From Pseudonocardia hydrocarbonoxydans (GTDB lineage: Bacteria > Actinomycetota > Actinomycetes > Mycobacteriales > Pseudonocardiaceae), in NCBI RefSeq assembly GCF_006539565.1, contig NZ_BJNG01000015.1, forward strand, positions 186,001 through 250,000: 64,000 nt of DNA. The letters are read 5' to 3'. Shown here piece by piece: positions 53,880 through 64,000 of this stretch. Below the pieces are notes generated by a model that was not told the DNA's origin, did no database searches, and saw nothing but the letters and a program-made list of their open reading frames with translations. Positions within the stretch are counted from its first letter, which is position 1. Each line of letters starts with the position of its first letter. Made by a program: the position numbers and the translations under genes.

Positions 53880-54596
53880 CTACCGCTTCTGCCGCCGGCT
53901 CCCCGCGTGCCAGTCCTGCTGCACCCCCACCTCGTCGTCGGCGACGCCGAGCGCCCGCAGCCGGGGCAGCTCGCGCAGGCTGCGCTTGAGCTCGGCGAAC
54001 CCGGGGAAGCGGGCCAGCGCGATGACGTGGTCCCAGAGCTCCGCCGCCTCGTCGTCGGCGGGGAGGCGGCTGATCACCGGGCCGAAGAAGGCCACCCCGT
54101 CCGGCGGCTCGAACTGCAGGATCGGGGTGCCGACGTCCTTGCCGGTGAGCGCGAGCGCCTCGTCGGTCTCGGCCTGGATCAGGGCGTCCCAGCCCGGGTC
54201 GTCGAGGGCGTCGGTGAGCCCGGCCGGCAGCCCGAGCCCGGCGAGCACGGGGGCGACGAACCCGGCCGTGCCCCGGCGCGCGGCGTCGTCGTCGGGCACC
54301 GGGTCGGTGTCGAAGATGGCCGCGCCGAGGGCGGCGTACAGCCGGTCGACGGCGGCGTCGCCGTGCGCCGCCCGGGTGGCGGCGGCCACGCGCAGCAGGC
54401 GCAGCCCCGCGGTGTGGCCCGCCTCGTACTCCGGCGGGAAGTGCGCGTCGTAGTCGATGTGGGAGTTCAGCAGCCGCAGCGAGATGAACCGCCACTGCAC
54501 GGAGTAGTCGCGCGCGGCCTGCACCTGCCGCACCCACTTGCTGGTCATCCACGCGAAGGGGCACACCGGATCGAAGTAGAAGTGCACGTCGGCCAT
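53880..54596 (-). CDS. DsbA-like thioredoxin-fold protein (mycothiol-dependent Rv2466c type) with monothiol site
   Basis: 238 residues, thioredoxin-fold DsbA/HCCA family. Start YFDPVCPFAWMTSKWV aligns with Rv2466c-type mycothiol nitroreductases, but the CPWC motif is CPFA (Cys12, Ala15): the resolving Cys is gone. No signal peptide, so cytoplasmic. The GTPILQFEPPDGVAFFGPVI segment has the cis-Pro loop. Likely co-transcribed with the LysR gene 8 bp upstream. Confidence 0.82.
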   Translation of the reverse strand: MADVHFYFDPVCPFAWMTSKWVRQVQAARDYSVQWRFISLRLLNSHIDYDAHFPPEYEAGHTAGLRLLRVAAATRAAHGDAAVDRLYAALGAAIFDTDPVPDDDAARRGTAGFVAPVLAGLGLPAGLTDALDDPGWDALIQAETDEALALTGKDVGTPILQFEPPDGVAFFGPVISRLPADDEAAELWDHVIALARFPGFAELKRSLRELPRLRALGVADDEVGVQQDWHAGSRRQKR

Positions 54597-54604
54597 GCGG
54601 TGAG

Positions 54605-55546
54605 CTAATCAGGGCGGCGCAGCACCTGCACGTCGCCGGGCAGCCCGTCGCCCGCCGACAGCGCGGCCAGGAACGACAGCAGCGTGTCGCGGAACGCGCT
54701 CATGGCGTGGGTGGGGACGAGGTCGGCGCGGCGGGCCAGCGCCACCGTCTGGTAGAGCGGTGGGGTGAGCACGGTGCGCCGCAGCCGGGGGCGGCCGGCG
54801 AACACGAGGTCCGGCACCACCGCGACCCCGGTCCCGGCCTCGACCAGCCGCAGCACCGCGTCCATCTCCCCGCCCTCCACGGCGAAGCGGGGGGTCTCGC
54901 CCGCGTCGGCGTACGCGCGCAACGTCGCCTCGCGCACGTCGTAGCCCAGCCGCGGGACGACGAGCGGGCGGCGGGCCAGCTCGTGGACGGTCATCGACCC
55001 GCGCGAGGACGGCGCGCGCTCCGAGGAGGGGGAGGCCACCGACAGCCGCTCGCGCAGCAGCGGGGTGGTGTGCAGCGCGGGGTCGACGCCGGTGCTCGGC
55101 ACGATCACCAGCGCGACGTCGAGCTCCCCGCGGACGAGCGAGCGCACCAGCGGCTGCGACCCGCTCTCGACCAGCTCCAGCCGGACGTCGGGGTAGCGGT
55201 CGTGGAAGACGCGCAGCACGTCGGCCAGCACGCCGATGCACAGCGACGGGGTGGCCCCGACCCGCACCCGCCCGCTGCGCAGCCCGATGAGCTCGGCGAC
55301 GCCGGTGCGGGCGCGCTCGGCGTCGGCCAGCATCCGCCGCGCGAGCGGCAGCACCACCTCGCCCGCCGGGGTGAGCGTGACGCCCTCGCGGCCCCCGCGC
55401 TGCACCAGCGGCGCCCCGAGCTCGTCCTCGAGCACCCGCAGCTGTCGCGACAGCGTCGGCTGCGCCACCCCGGCCACGTCGGCGGCCCGGGTGAAGCTGC
55501 GCGCGTCGGCCAGTGCCACGAGATAGGCGAGCTGCGTCAGCGTCAC
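54605..55546 (-). CDS. LysR family regulator divergent from sdhCAB
   Basis: 313 residues. N-terminal winged HTH (ARSFTRAADVAGVAQPTLSR) and a type 2 periplasmic-binding domain. I start at the GTG at 55546, since TAGGCT ends exactly 6 nt before it and LysR proteins commonly begin with TLTQLAYLVAL; an ATG two codons upstream would overlap the -10 box. Divergent from the succinate dehydrogenase operon, which it probably controls. Confidence 0.88.
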   Translation of the reverse strand: MTLTQLAYLVALADARSFTRAADVAGVAQPTLSRQLRVLEDELGAPLVQRGGREGVTLTPAGEVVLPLARRMLADAERARTGVAELIGLRSGRVRVGATPSLCIGVLADVLRVFHDRYPDVRLELVESGSQPLVRSLVRGELDVALVIVPSTGVDPALHTTPLLRERLSVASPSSERAPSSRGSMTVHELARRPLVVPRLGYDVREATLRAYADAGETPRFAVEGGEMDAVLRLVEAGTGVAVVPDLVFAGRPRLRRTVLTPPLYQTVALARRADLVPTHAMSAFRDTLLSFLAALSAGDGLPGDVQVLRRPD

Positions 55547-55605
55547 CGCCATAGCCTACGAGCATCGACCGGTCGGGGGCGATGCCGCGGGAGTGGGGTC
55601 GTACG

Positions 55606-55620
55606 CCGTTACGGCAACGG
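55606..55620. promoter_or_regulatory. Inverted repeat, candidate LysR site
   Basis: CCGTT-ACGGC-AACGG has perfect 5-bp arms in the lysR-sdhC intergenic region, 50 bp upstream of the sdhC promoter. Confidence 0.45.
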
Positions 55621-55658
55621 AGTGAAGCGGGGCACGTGAGGGGCCGGCAGCCGGGGCC

Positions 55659-55687
55659 CTGACCTGCGGCGCCGACCCACCTATAGC
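55659..55687 (+). promoter_or_regulatory. Candidate sdhCAB promoter
   Basis: CTGACC (-35, 55659-55664), 17 bp spacer, TATAGC (-10, 55682-55687). Transcription would start near 55694, in front of both possible sdhC starts. Confidence 0.5.
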
Positions 55688-55755
55688 GGCAGAGCACCGA
55701 ACCCGGCCGAACCATGCATTGGACGGCACAGTCGCCCGGTGGTCACCCTTGCCGC

Positions 55756-56468
55756 ATGGTGTCCCTGGTTCCGCGCACGAACGGCGATGCGCCGACCCGG
55801 CGTACCCCGCGGCCGTCGTCCGTGCAGCTCAAGTACGTGATGGCCGTGTCCGGTGCGGTGATGTTCCTCTACCTCGTCGCGCACATGGTCGGCAATCTCA
55901 AGATCTTCTTCGGGGCCGAGTCGCTCGACCTCTACGCCGCGTGGCTGCGGGTCGTCGGCGCGCCCGCGCTGCCGGAGCAGACCGTGCTGTGGCTCGTGCG
56001 GGTCGTGCTGCTCGCCGCCGTGGTCGGCCACATCGTGGCGGCCACGATCCTGGCCCGCCGCGCGTCGCGGGCCCGGCCGGTGAAGTACGCGCACCGCAGC
56101 CGGGTGGCGGGCTCCTACGCCGCGCGGACCATGCGCTGGGGCGGCGTGATCGTGGCGCTGTTCATCGTCTACCACATCCTGGACCTGACGACGGGCACGC
56201 TGAACCCCAACGGGGTGTACGGCGAGGTCTACGCGAACCTGGTGGCCGACTTCGCGCCGCAGCGCTGGTACGTGACGGCGTTCTACGTCGTGTCGATCCT
56301 CGCGCTGACGCTGCACCTGCGGCACGGGCTGTGGAGCGCGCTGCAGTCGCTGGGCCGCACCCGCGGCGGCAACCTCGCCGCGCTCCGGGCGACCGCGAAC
56401 GTCGTCGCGATCGCGCTGGCCGCCGGCTTCCTCGTCGTCCCGCTCTCGATCACGTTCGGACTGGTGTC

Positions 56469-56472
<4 letters not shown>
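55756..56472 (+). CDS. sdhC: Succinate dehydrogenase cytochrome b subunit (complex 1)
   Basis: 238 residues with five TM helices. His residues in [24 protein letters not shown] and LHLRHGLW are placed as ligands of a di-haem type B succinate:menaquinone oxidoreductase anchor. First gene of sdhCAB; its stop overlaps sdhA by 4 bp. Start at 55756 chosen; ATG at 55714 is also in frame. Confidence 0.92.
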
Positions 56473-58408
<1,936 letters not shown>

Positions 58409-58412
<4 letters not shown>

Positions 58413-59164
58413 GACTGACACTGAAGATCTGGCGCCAGGAGGCCCCCGGGGCGACCGGGCGGATGGTCGGCTACCAGGTCGACGACGCCGACGAGGACAT
58501 GTCGTTCCTGGAGCTCCTCGACGTCCTCAACGAGAAGCTGATCCTCTCCGGCGACGAGCCGGTGGCCTTCGACCACGACTGCCGCGAGGGCATCTGCGGG
58601 TCCTGCGCCATGGTGATCAACGGCGAGCCGCACGGCCCGCAGAAGGCCACCACGGCCTGCCAGCTGCACCTGCGCCACTTCCGCGACGGGGAGACGATCG
58701 TCGTCGAGCCGTGGCGGGCGGCGGCGTTCCCGGTCGTCAAGGACCTAGTCACCGACCGCAGCGCGTTCGACCGCGTCATCGCGGCCGGGGGCTACATCAG
58801 CGCCCCGACCGGTGCCGCGCCCGACGCGCACGCCACGCCGGTGCCGAAGGCGAACGCCGATCGTGCCTTCACCGCCGCGGCGTGCATCGGATGCGGTGCG
58901 TGCGTGGCGGCGTGCCCGAACGGGTCGGCGTCGCTGTTCCTCGGAGCGAAGATCACCCACCTCGGTGAGCTGCCCCAGGGCCGGCCCGAGCAGGACGACC
59001 GCGTGGTGCGGATGGTCGAGCAGCACGACGCCGAGGGGTTCGGCGGCTGCACGAACACCGGCGCGTGCACCGTCTCGTGCCCGAAGGAGATCCCGCTCGA
59101 CGTCATCTCCCAGCTCAACCGGGACTACCTGCACGCCACGACCGGGAGCCGCCGCTCGGCCTGA
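58409..59164 (+). CDS. sdhB: Succinate dehydrogenase iron-sulfur subunit (complex 1)
   Basis: 251 residues. [2Fe-2S] ligands in [11 protein letters not shown], [4Fe-4S] in [12 protein letters not shown], [3Fe-4S] in [12 protein letters not shown]. Passes electrons from SdhA to the quinone site. Last gene of the first operon; a strong hairpin follows. Confidence 0.96.
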
Positions 59165-59181
59165 CCCCCGCGACCGACTCC

Positions 59182-59207
59182 GGCCCGGCCCCCACGGGGG
59201 CCGGGCC
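59182..59207 (+). terminator. Strong hairpin after sdhCAB
   Basis: GGCCCGGCCCCC pairs perfectly with GGGGGCCGGGCC around AC, 17 bases after the sdhB stop. No U-tract. Confidence 0.75.
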
Positions 59208-59290
59208 ACCGGTCGTGTCACGGCCCGGTGACGTGACTGTGACTCCCGTCTCGACCACCGGATTTGTTCCCCACCCGTCACCGTCGTGGC

Positions 59291-59303
59291 CGACGTTACG
59301 TCG
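59291..59303. promoter_or_regulatory. Small palindrome upstream of the second succinate dehydrogenase operon
   Basis: CGACG-TTA-CGTCG, 61 bp before the chosen start of the anchor gene. Possible operator; position only. Confidence 0.3.
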
Positions 59304-59363
59304 TACGCTCCGCCCAGTTTCGACCCCGTTCGATCGCGGAAACGAAGACGAGGACCCACTGAC

Positions 59364-60149
59364 GTGTCATCCACCACAGACGCGTCCACGGGCCGGGCAC
59401 AGATCTCGGCCAGGACGCTGCGCACCGACCGGTGGTGGCTCCCGCCACTGCTCAACTTCGCCGGGCTCACGGCCTGGGTCGCCTACGCCACCGTGCGGGC
59501 GTTCCAGCAGGACAACTACTACGTCGCCGAGTACGGCTACCTGACGCCGTTCTACTCGCCGTGCTTCTCCGTCGGCTGCATCCCGGAGGCGTCCCACTTC
59601 GGGCAGATCCTGCCCGACGTCTGGTGGCTGCCCTACGCGGCGCTGACGCTGCCGTTCCTGCTGCTGTTCCGGCTCACCTGCTACTACTACCGCAAGGCCT
59701 ACTACCGGGCGTTCTGGCTGTCGCCGCCCGCCTGCGCCGTGGCCGAGCCGCACAAGCGCTACACCGGTGAGACCCGTTTCCCGCTGCTCGGGCAGAACCT
59801 GCACCGCTACTTCTTCTACGCCGCCGCGATCATCTCGGTGATCAACACCTACGACATGGTGCTGGCGTTCACCGAGGGCGTGGGCCTGGGCAGCATCATC
59901 CTGCTGATCAACGTCGTCGCGCTGTGGGCGTACACGATCTCGTGCCACTCCTGCCGCAGCATCGTCGGCGGGCGGATCAACAACTTCTCCAAGCACCCGT
60001 CGCGCTACAAGGCGTGGGTGTACGTGTCCAAGCTGAACGCCAAGCACATGCAGCTGGCGTGGCTCACACTGGGGACGCTGGCGTTCACGGACTTCTACGT
60101 GATGGCCGTCGCTGCCGGCTGGATCACCGACCTGCGGATCGTGGGGTGA
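59364..60149 (+). CDS. Membrane anchor subunit of second succinate dehydrogenase (Sdh1/Rv0249c type)
   Basis: 261 residues with about five TM helices. Conserved features: LTPFYSPCFSVGC after TM1, YYYRKAYYRAFW, CAVAEPHKRYTGETRFPL, and TISCHSCRSIVGG. This is the Rv0249c-like anchor, unlike the di-haem SdhC upstream. The GTG at 59364 has AGGA 9 nt before it; an in-frame GTG at 59286 is also possible. sdhA2 follows after 8 bp. Confidence 0.85.
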   Translation: MSSTTDASTGRAQISARTLRTDRWWLPPLLNFAGLTAWVAYATVRAFQQDNYYVAEYGYLTPFYSPCFSVGCIPEASHFGQILPDVWWLPYAALTLPFLLLFRLTCYYYRKAYYRAFWLSPPACAVAEPHKRYTGETRFPLLGQNLHRYFFYAAAIISVINTYDMVLAFTEGVGLGSIILLINVVALWAYTISCHSCRSIVGGRINNFSKHPSRYKAWVYVSKLNAKHMQLAWLTLGTLAFTDFYVMAVAAGWITDLRIVG

Positions 60150-60157
60150 CTACCGAC

Positions 60158-62083
60158 ATGAGCGAGAACATCGAGAGGCACGAGTACGACGTCGTCGTGA
60201 TCGGCGCCGGTGGCGCCGGCCTGCGCGCGGCGATCGAGGCCCGGGCCCAGGGCAAGCGCACCGCGATCATCTCCAAGTCGCTGTTCGGCAAGGCCCACAC
60301 GGTGATGGCCGAGGGCGGTTGCGCCGCGGCCATGGGCAACGTCAACAGCAACGACAACTGGATGGTCCACTACCGCGACACCATGCGCGGCGGGAAGTTC
60401 CTCAACAACTGGCGGATGGCCGAGCTGCACGCCAAGGAGGCGCCCGACCGCGTCTGGGAGCTGGAGACCTACGGGGCGCTGTTCGACCGCACCAAGGACG
60501 GCAAGATCAGCCAGCGCAACTTCGGCGGGCACACCTACCCCCGCCTCGCGCACGTCGGCGACCGCACCGGCCTGGAGCTGATCCGCACCCTGCAGCAGAA
60601 GATCGTCTCGCTGCAGCAGGAGGACTTCGCGGCCACGGGCGACTACGAGTCCAACATCCGGGTCTTCCACGAGTGCACCGTCACCGAGCTGTTCAAGGCC
60701 GACGGGAAGATCGCGGGCTGCTTCGCCTACTACCGGTCGACCGGCGAGTTCGTCCGCTTCGACGCTCCGGCGATCGTGCTGGCCACCGGCGGGGTCGGCA
60801 AGAGCTACCAGGTGACGTCGAACTCCTGGGAGTACACCGGCGACGGCCACGCGCTAGCCCTGCGCGCGGGCGCCACGCTGATCAACATGGAGTTCCTGCA
60901 GTTCCACCCGACGGGCATGGTCTGGCCGCCGTCGGTGAAGGGCATCCTGGTCACCGAGTCGGTCCGCGGCGACGGCGGCATCCTCAAGAACTCCGACGGC
61001 AAGCGGTTCATGTTCGACTACGTGCCGGACGTGTTCAAGGAGCAGTACGCCACCACGCCCGAGGAGGGCGACCGCTGGTATACCGACCCGGACAACAACC
61101 GGCGCCCCCCGGAGCTGCTGCCCCGTGACGAGGTCGCGCGCGCGATCAACTCCGAGGTGAAGGCCGGTCGCGGGTCGCCCCACGGCGGCGTGTTCCTCGA
61201 CATCGCCTCGCGCCTGAAGCCCGAGGAGATCCAGAAGCGGCTCCCGTCGATGTACCACCAGTTCAAGGAGCTGGCCGACGTCGACATCACCAAGGAGCCG
61301 ATGGAGGTCGGGCCCACCTGCCACTACGTGATGGGTGGCGTCGAGGTCGACCCCGACACCGCGATGTCGGTCGTCCCCGGCCTGTTCTCCGCCGGTGAGT
61401 GCTCCGGCGGCATGCACGGCTCCAACCGCCTCGGCGGCAACTCGCTGTCGGACCTGCTGGTCTTCGGCCGCCGCGCCGGTGCCGGTGCCGCGGAGTACGT
61501 CGACGCGCTGGGCGGCACGCGCCCGGCCGTGCTCGTCGACGACGTCGTCGAGGCGGAGCGCCGTGCGCTGCTGCCGTTCTCCACGGCCACGGCCGGCGGG
61601 GAGAACCCGTTCGTCGTGCACCAGGAGCTGCAGAAGACGATGAACGACCTGGTCGGCATCATCCGCAAGGCCGACGAGATGGAGCTGGCGCTCAAGGCGC
61701 TGGAGGACATCGCGACGCGCACGCGCACCGTCAGCGTCGAGGGTGCACGGGTGTTCAACCCGGGCTGGCACCTCGCGCTCGACCTGCGCAACATGCTGCT
61801 CGTGTCGCTGTGCGTCGCGAAGGCGGCGCTGGAGCGCCAGGAGAGCCGCGGCGGGCACACCCGCGACGACTACCCGGTGATGGACTCCGACTGGCGCCAC
61901 GTCCTGCTGCAGCTGTCCGCACTGGGTGAGGACAACGTGGAGCTGGTCCGCAAGGAGCAGATCCCGATGCGGCCGGAGCTGTTCGACCTGTTCGAGCTCG
62001 ACGAGCTGAAGAAGTACTACACCGGCGAGGAGCTGGGCGGCCACCGCGCTGATTCGGCGGCCGACAAGGGGGAGAAGGCATGA
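60158..62083 (+). CDS. Succinate dehydrogenase/fumarate reductase flavoprotein (complex 2, Sdh1 type)
   Basis: 641 residues. FAD loop VVIGAGGAGLRAAIEA, covalent FAD His in LFGKAHTVMAEGGCAAA, active-site EFLQFHPTGM and SNRLGGNSLSDLLVFG. The mycobacterial Rv0248c type; only distantly similar to the SdhA of the first operon. Overlaps the iron-sulfur gene by 4 bp. Confidence 0.95.
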   Translation: MSENIERHEYDVVVIGAGGAGLRAAIEARAQGKRTAIISKSLFGKAHTVMAEGGCAAAMGNVNSNDNWMVHYRDTMRGGKFLNNWRMAELHAKEAPDRVWELETYGALFDRTKDGKISQRNFGGHTYPRLAHVGDRTGLELIRTLQQKIVSLQQEDFAATGDYESNIRVFHECTVTELFKADGKIAGCFAYYRSTGEFVRFDAPAIVLATGGVGKSYQVTSNSWEYTGDGHALALRAGATLINMEFLQFHPTGMVWPPSVKGILVTESVRGDGGILKNSDGKRFMFDYVPDVFKEQYATTPEEGDRWYTDPDNNRRPPELLPRDEVARAINSEVKAGRGSPHGGVFLDIASRLKPEEIQKRLPSMYHQFKELADVDITKEPMEVGPTCHYVMGGVEVDPDTAMSVVPGLFSAGECSGGMHGSNRLGGNSLSDLLVFGRRAGAGAAEYVDALGGTRPAVLVDDVVEAERRALLPFSTATAGGENPFVVHQELQKTMNDLVGIIRKADEMELALKALEDIATRTRTVSVEGARVFNPGWHLALDLRNMLLVSLCVAKAALERQESRGGHTRDDYPVMDSDWRHVLLQLSALGEDNVELVRKEQIPMRPELFDLFELDELKKYYTGEELGGHRADSAADKGEKA

Positions 62084-62835
62084 CCCACGACCAGCACTTC
62101 CGCGTCTGGCGCGGCGACGACGAGAAGGGCGAGCTCGTCGACTACCCGGTGGAGGTGAACGAGGGCGAGGTCGTCCTCGACATCATCCACCGCCTGCAGG
62201 CCACCCAGGCCCAGGACATGGCCGTGCGCTGGAACTGCAAGGCCGGCAAGTGCGGTTCGTGCAGCGTCGAGATCAACGGGCGCCCGCGCCTGGCGTGCAT
62301 GACGCGGATGAGCACGTTCGACGAGAACGAGGTCATCACCGTCACGCCGCTGCGGACGTTCCCGGTGATCCGCGACCTCGTCACCGACGTGTCGTTCAAC
62401 TACACGAAGGCGCGCGAGATCCCGTCCTTCGCCCCGCCCGAGGGCGTGGAGCCGGGTGACTACCGGATGGCGCAGGTCGACGTCGAGCGGAGCCAGGAGT
62501 TCCGCAAGTGCATCGAGTGCTACCTGTGCCAGAACACCTGCCACGTGGTGCGCGACCACGAGGAGAACAAGGAGAACTTCGCCGGCCCGCGCTACCTCAT
62601 GCGGATCGCGGAGCTCGACATGCACCCGCTGGACTCCGCCGACCGGCAGAAGGCGGCCCAGGAGGAGCACGGCCTCGGGTACTGCAACATCACCAAGTGC
62701 TGCACCGAGGTCTGCCCCGAGCACATCAAGATCACCGACAACGCGCTGATCCCGCTCAAGGAGCGCGTCGTCGACCGCAAGTACGACCCGCTGGTGTGGC
62801 TGGGCAGCAAGATCTTCAAGCGGGGCGAGTCCTAG
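62080..62835 (+). CDS. Succinate dehydrogenase iron-sulfur subunit (complex 2, Sdh1 type)
   Basis: 251 residues. [2Fe-2S] in CKAGKCGSCSVEINGRPRLAC, shortened to the key Cys pattern C-x4-C-x2-C; second cluster CIECYLCQNTCHVV; third CNITKCCTEVCPEH. Same operon as the Rv0248c/0249c-like genes. Followed by a perfect 22-bp inverted repeat. Confidence 0.94.
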   Translation: MTHDQHFRVWRGDDEKGELVDYPVEVNEGEVVLDIIHRLQATQAQDMAVRWNCKAGKCGSCSVEINGRPRLACMTRMSTFDENEVITVTPLRTFPVIRDLVTDVSFNYTKAREIPSFAPPEGVEPGDYRMAQVDVERSQEFRKCIECYLCQNTCHVVRDHEENKENFAGPRYLMRIAELDMHPLDSADRQKAAQEEHGLGYCNITKCCTEVCPEHIKITDNALIPLKERVVDRKYDPLVWLGSKIFKRGES

Positions 62836-62853
62836 CCCGCCGGTCCCGAAGTG

Positions 62854-62904
62854 GCAGTAAAGCCACTGTGCTGCCGGCAGATGGCAGCACAGTGGCTTTA
62901 CTGC
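62854..62904. repeat. Perfect 22-bp inverted repeat between convergent genes
   Basis: Left arm 62854-62875 and right arm 62883-62904 are exact reverse complements (GCAGTAAAGCCACTGTGCTG and two more bases) around the 7-nt loop GGCAGAT. It is AT-richer than its surroundings. A nested stem (GTGGC/GCCAC) is also possible. Sits between the stop codons of the second sdhB and the minus-strand gene, so likely a bidirectional terminator or a repeat element. Confidence 0.85.
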
Positions 62905-62920
62905 TGTCCGGGGCCGGGTG

Positions 62921-63199
62921 TCAGTCCAGCGAGCGGCGGATCTCCTCGAGCCGTTCCTTCGCCGCCCGCTCACGCTCGGTGAACCGTTCCTCGACCGAGC
63001 GGCCCTCCGGCGTCGCGTCGGCCAGCTCCGTCGCCCCCTGTGACGTCGCGTGGCGGCTCTCGATCCGGTCGCGGACGTAGTCGAAGCTCGGGACGCCGTG
63101 CTCGTCGTAGTCGGGCCGCGGGACGACGACCGGCGGGATCCCGTCGCGCTCGACGATCTCGGCGTCGACCGGCTCCGGGAGCGGGGTCGGATCGGTCAT
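62921..63199 (-). CDS. Small acidic/coiled hypothetical protein
   Basis: 92 residues. N-terminus Pro/Asp/Glu-rich (TDPTPLPEPVDAEIVE), the middle PDYDEHGVPSFDYVRDRIES, and a charged helical C-terminus (EERFTERERAAKERLEEIRR). AAAGG lies upstream of the ATG. I do not recognise the family. Confidence 0.65.
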   Translation of the reverse strand: MTDPTPLPEPVDAEIVERDGIPPVVVPRPDYDEHGVPSFDYVRDRIESRHATSQGATELADATPEGRSVEERFTERERAAKERLEEIRRSLD

Positions 63200-63359
63200 C
63201 TCGGGCCTTTCGCGCGGACGGTGCGGGCCCCCGCCACGGTACCCCGTTGATCACCCGTTCGGCGGAGCGAGCCGACCCGGTGGCCCCGTCACGTTCCCTT
63301 CCCCGGGTCGTTGGACGGACGGGACCCGCTCCGTGTCCCGCGACACGTGGAGGATGACG

Positions 63360-64000
63360 ATGGTGGCTGCCACCAGCCGGGCGGTCTCGCTGATCGCACC
63401 CTCCGGCGCACCGGTGGAGCTCGAGGTCCCCGAGGAGTTCGGCGAGTTCCGCTGGTTCGGCACCACCCGGTTCGCCGGGCCGCGGATGTCGCGTCAGTTC
63501 TTCCTGGCGCCGCTGGGGCAGCACCGCGCCATCCCCACCCACGTCATGCCCGGGGCGAGCGAGCGCAGGCAGCCGATGCGCGGGTACGACGCGATCGTCT
63601 ACGAGGCGCGCGACCGCTCCGACTCCGCGCTCGTCCTCGCCGGCCCGCACCACGAGGCCACCACCTGGTTCGGCGGTCCCGCCCCCGACCTGCTCGGCGT
63701 CACCACGATGCTGTCGTCCTTCCGCTACGCCGACGCCCCCGGGGGCGCGACGCTGACGCCGCTGTCGTCGCTGCTGGTCTCGCAGCCCGACGTCGCGCTG
63801 ATCGGGCACAGCGAGGAGGCGACGCTGATCGTGCGCCGTTCCGTCGACGTCCTGCCGAGCCTGCCCGAGTGGGCCGGGTTCGCGCTCCCGGGCGGCGAGC
63901 TGTGGCGGGCCGGGCGCGTCCTGGACGACCGCGGCGCGGCGCTGGTCGCGGGCACCCCGCACCGGTGGCGGTTCGTCCTGGCCGGCGAGAGCCTGGCGAT
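63360..64000 (+). CDS. Unrecognised protein, 3' end outside the window
   Basis: The frame is open from the ATG at 63360 to the window end (213 codons). GGAGG at 63349-63353 is 6 nt upstream; the ATG at 63354 would be too close to it. The visible part is beta-rich (VELEVPEEFGEFRWFGTTRF, then FAGPRMSRQFFLAPLGQHRA) with no TM, signal peptide or motif I can name. Codon use is like its neighbours. Confidence 0.6.
   Translation, partial: MVAATSRAVSLIAPSGAPVELEVPEEFGEFRWFGTTRFAGPRMSRQFFLAPLGQHRAIPTHVMPGASERRQPMRGYDAIVYEARDRSDSALVLAGPHHEATTWFGGPAPDLLGVTTMLSSFRYADAPGGATLTPLSSLLVSQPDVALIGHSEEATLIVRRSVDVLPSLPEWAGFALPGGELWRAGRVLDDRGAALVAGTPHRWRFVLAGESLA

Overview
This window is chromosomal backbone of a very GC-rich actinobacterium. 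The gene order nrnA-dinF-truB-ribF-rpsO-pnp-pepR-dapB-thyX-dapA-rnj-ftsK-argA/rimO-pgsA-clgR-pspA-(DUF3046)-recA-recX matches the order I know from mycobacteria and other Actinomycetota. The GC content, the TANNNT -10 boxes set 6-8 nt before leaderless start codons, the mycothiol-type enzymes and the L-lysine 6-transaminase cluster point to Pseudonocardiales, probably Pseudonocardia or a relative. The genus is inferred. No rRNA, tRNA, CRISPR array, transposase or prophage was seen, and no gap between genes exceeds about 210 bases.

Layout. 1-2.7 kb: truncated nrnA, a methyltransferase and a DinF-like MATE exporter. 2.7-7.7 kb (minus strand): a heterodimeric ABC exporter with complementary degenerate ATPase domains, then a subtilase with a small I9-like partner. 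7.8-16 kb: truB, ribF, a small HTH regulator, rpsO, pnp, pepR, a VapB-like orphan, a DUF456 protein and dapB. 16-20.2 kb: GNAT, EamA exporter, YcaQ-type glycosylase, and a ribbon-helix-helix/DUF4097 pair. 20.3-24.6 kb: thyX, a TIGR03085 protein, dapA, rnj. 24.6-29.8 kb: lysine catabolism (FAD amine oxidase, SnoaL-like protein, Pcd, Lat, Lrp). 30-38.6 kb: ftsK, a YceI protein, an AraC regulator with a broken VOC gene, argA, rimO, pgsA, clgR, pspA. 38.7-51.2 kb (accessory block inserted between pspA and recA): nei2, DUF6777, DUF6412, a second YidC, a PIG-L/methyltransferase fusion, a long YidD, a large Lhr helicase, EamA/TetR, hemerythrin and a 40-residue membrane protein. 51.3-53.9 kb: DUF3046, recA with two DNA-damage promoters, recX. 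53.9-62.8 kb: a DsbA-like protein, a LysR regulator and two complete, different succinate dehydrogenase operons. 62.9-64 kb: two unrecognised genes, the last running off the window.

How the genes work together. Most of the window is housekeeping: RNA maturation and decay (nrnA, truB, pnp, rnj), flavin and lysine/diaminopimelate synthesis (ribF, dapA, dapB), chromosome segregation (ftsK), envelope stress (clgR, pspA, pgsA), DNA repair (nei2, lhr, recA, recX, YcaQ) and respiration (two SQR complexes). The least explained features are: (1) the ABC exporter pair, in which one subunit has lost its P-loop, Walker B and H-loop while the other has lost its signature motif; (2) a set of short hairpin or about 20-22 bp tandem-repeat elements, each with its own sequence, sitting at the 3' ends of genes, one of which abuts a VOC gene that lacks its 5' half; and (3) a dispersed second YidC/YidD membrane-insertion set away from the rpmH/rnpA locus.
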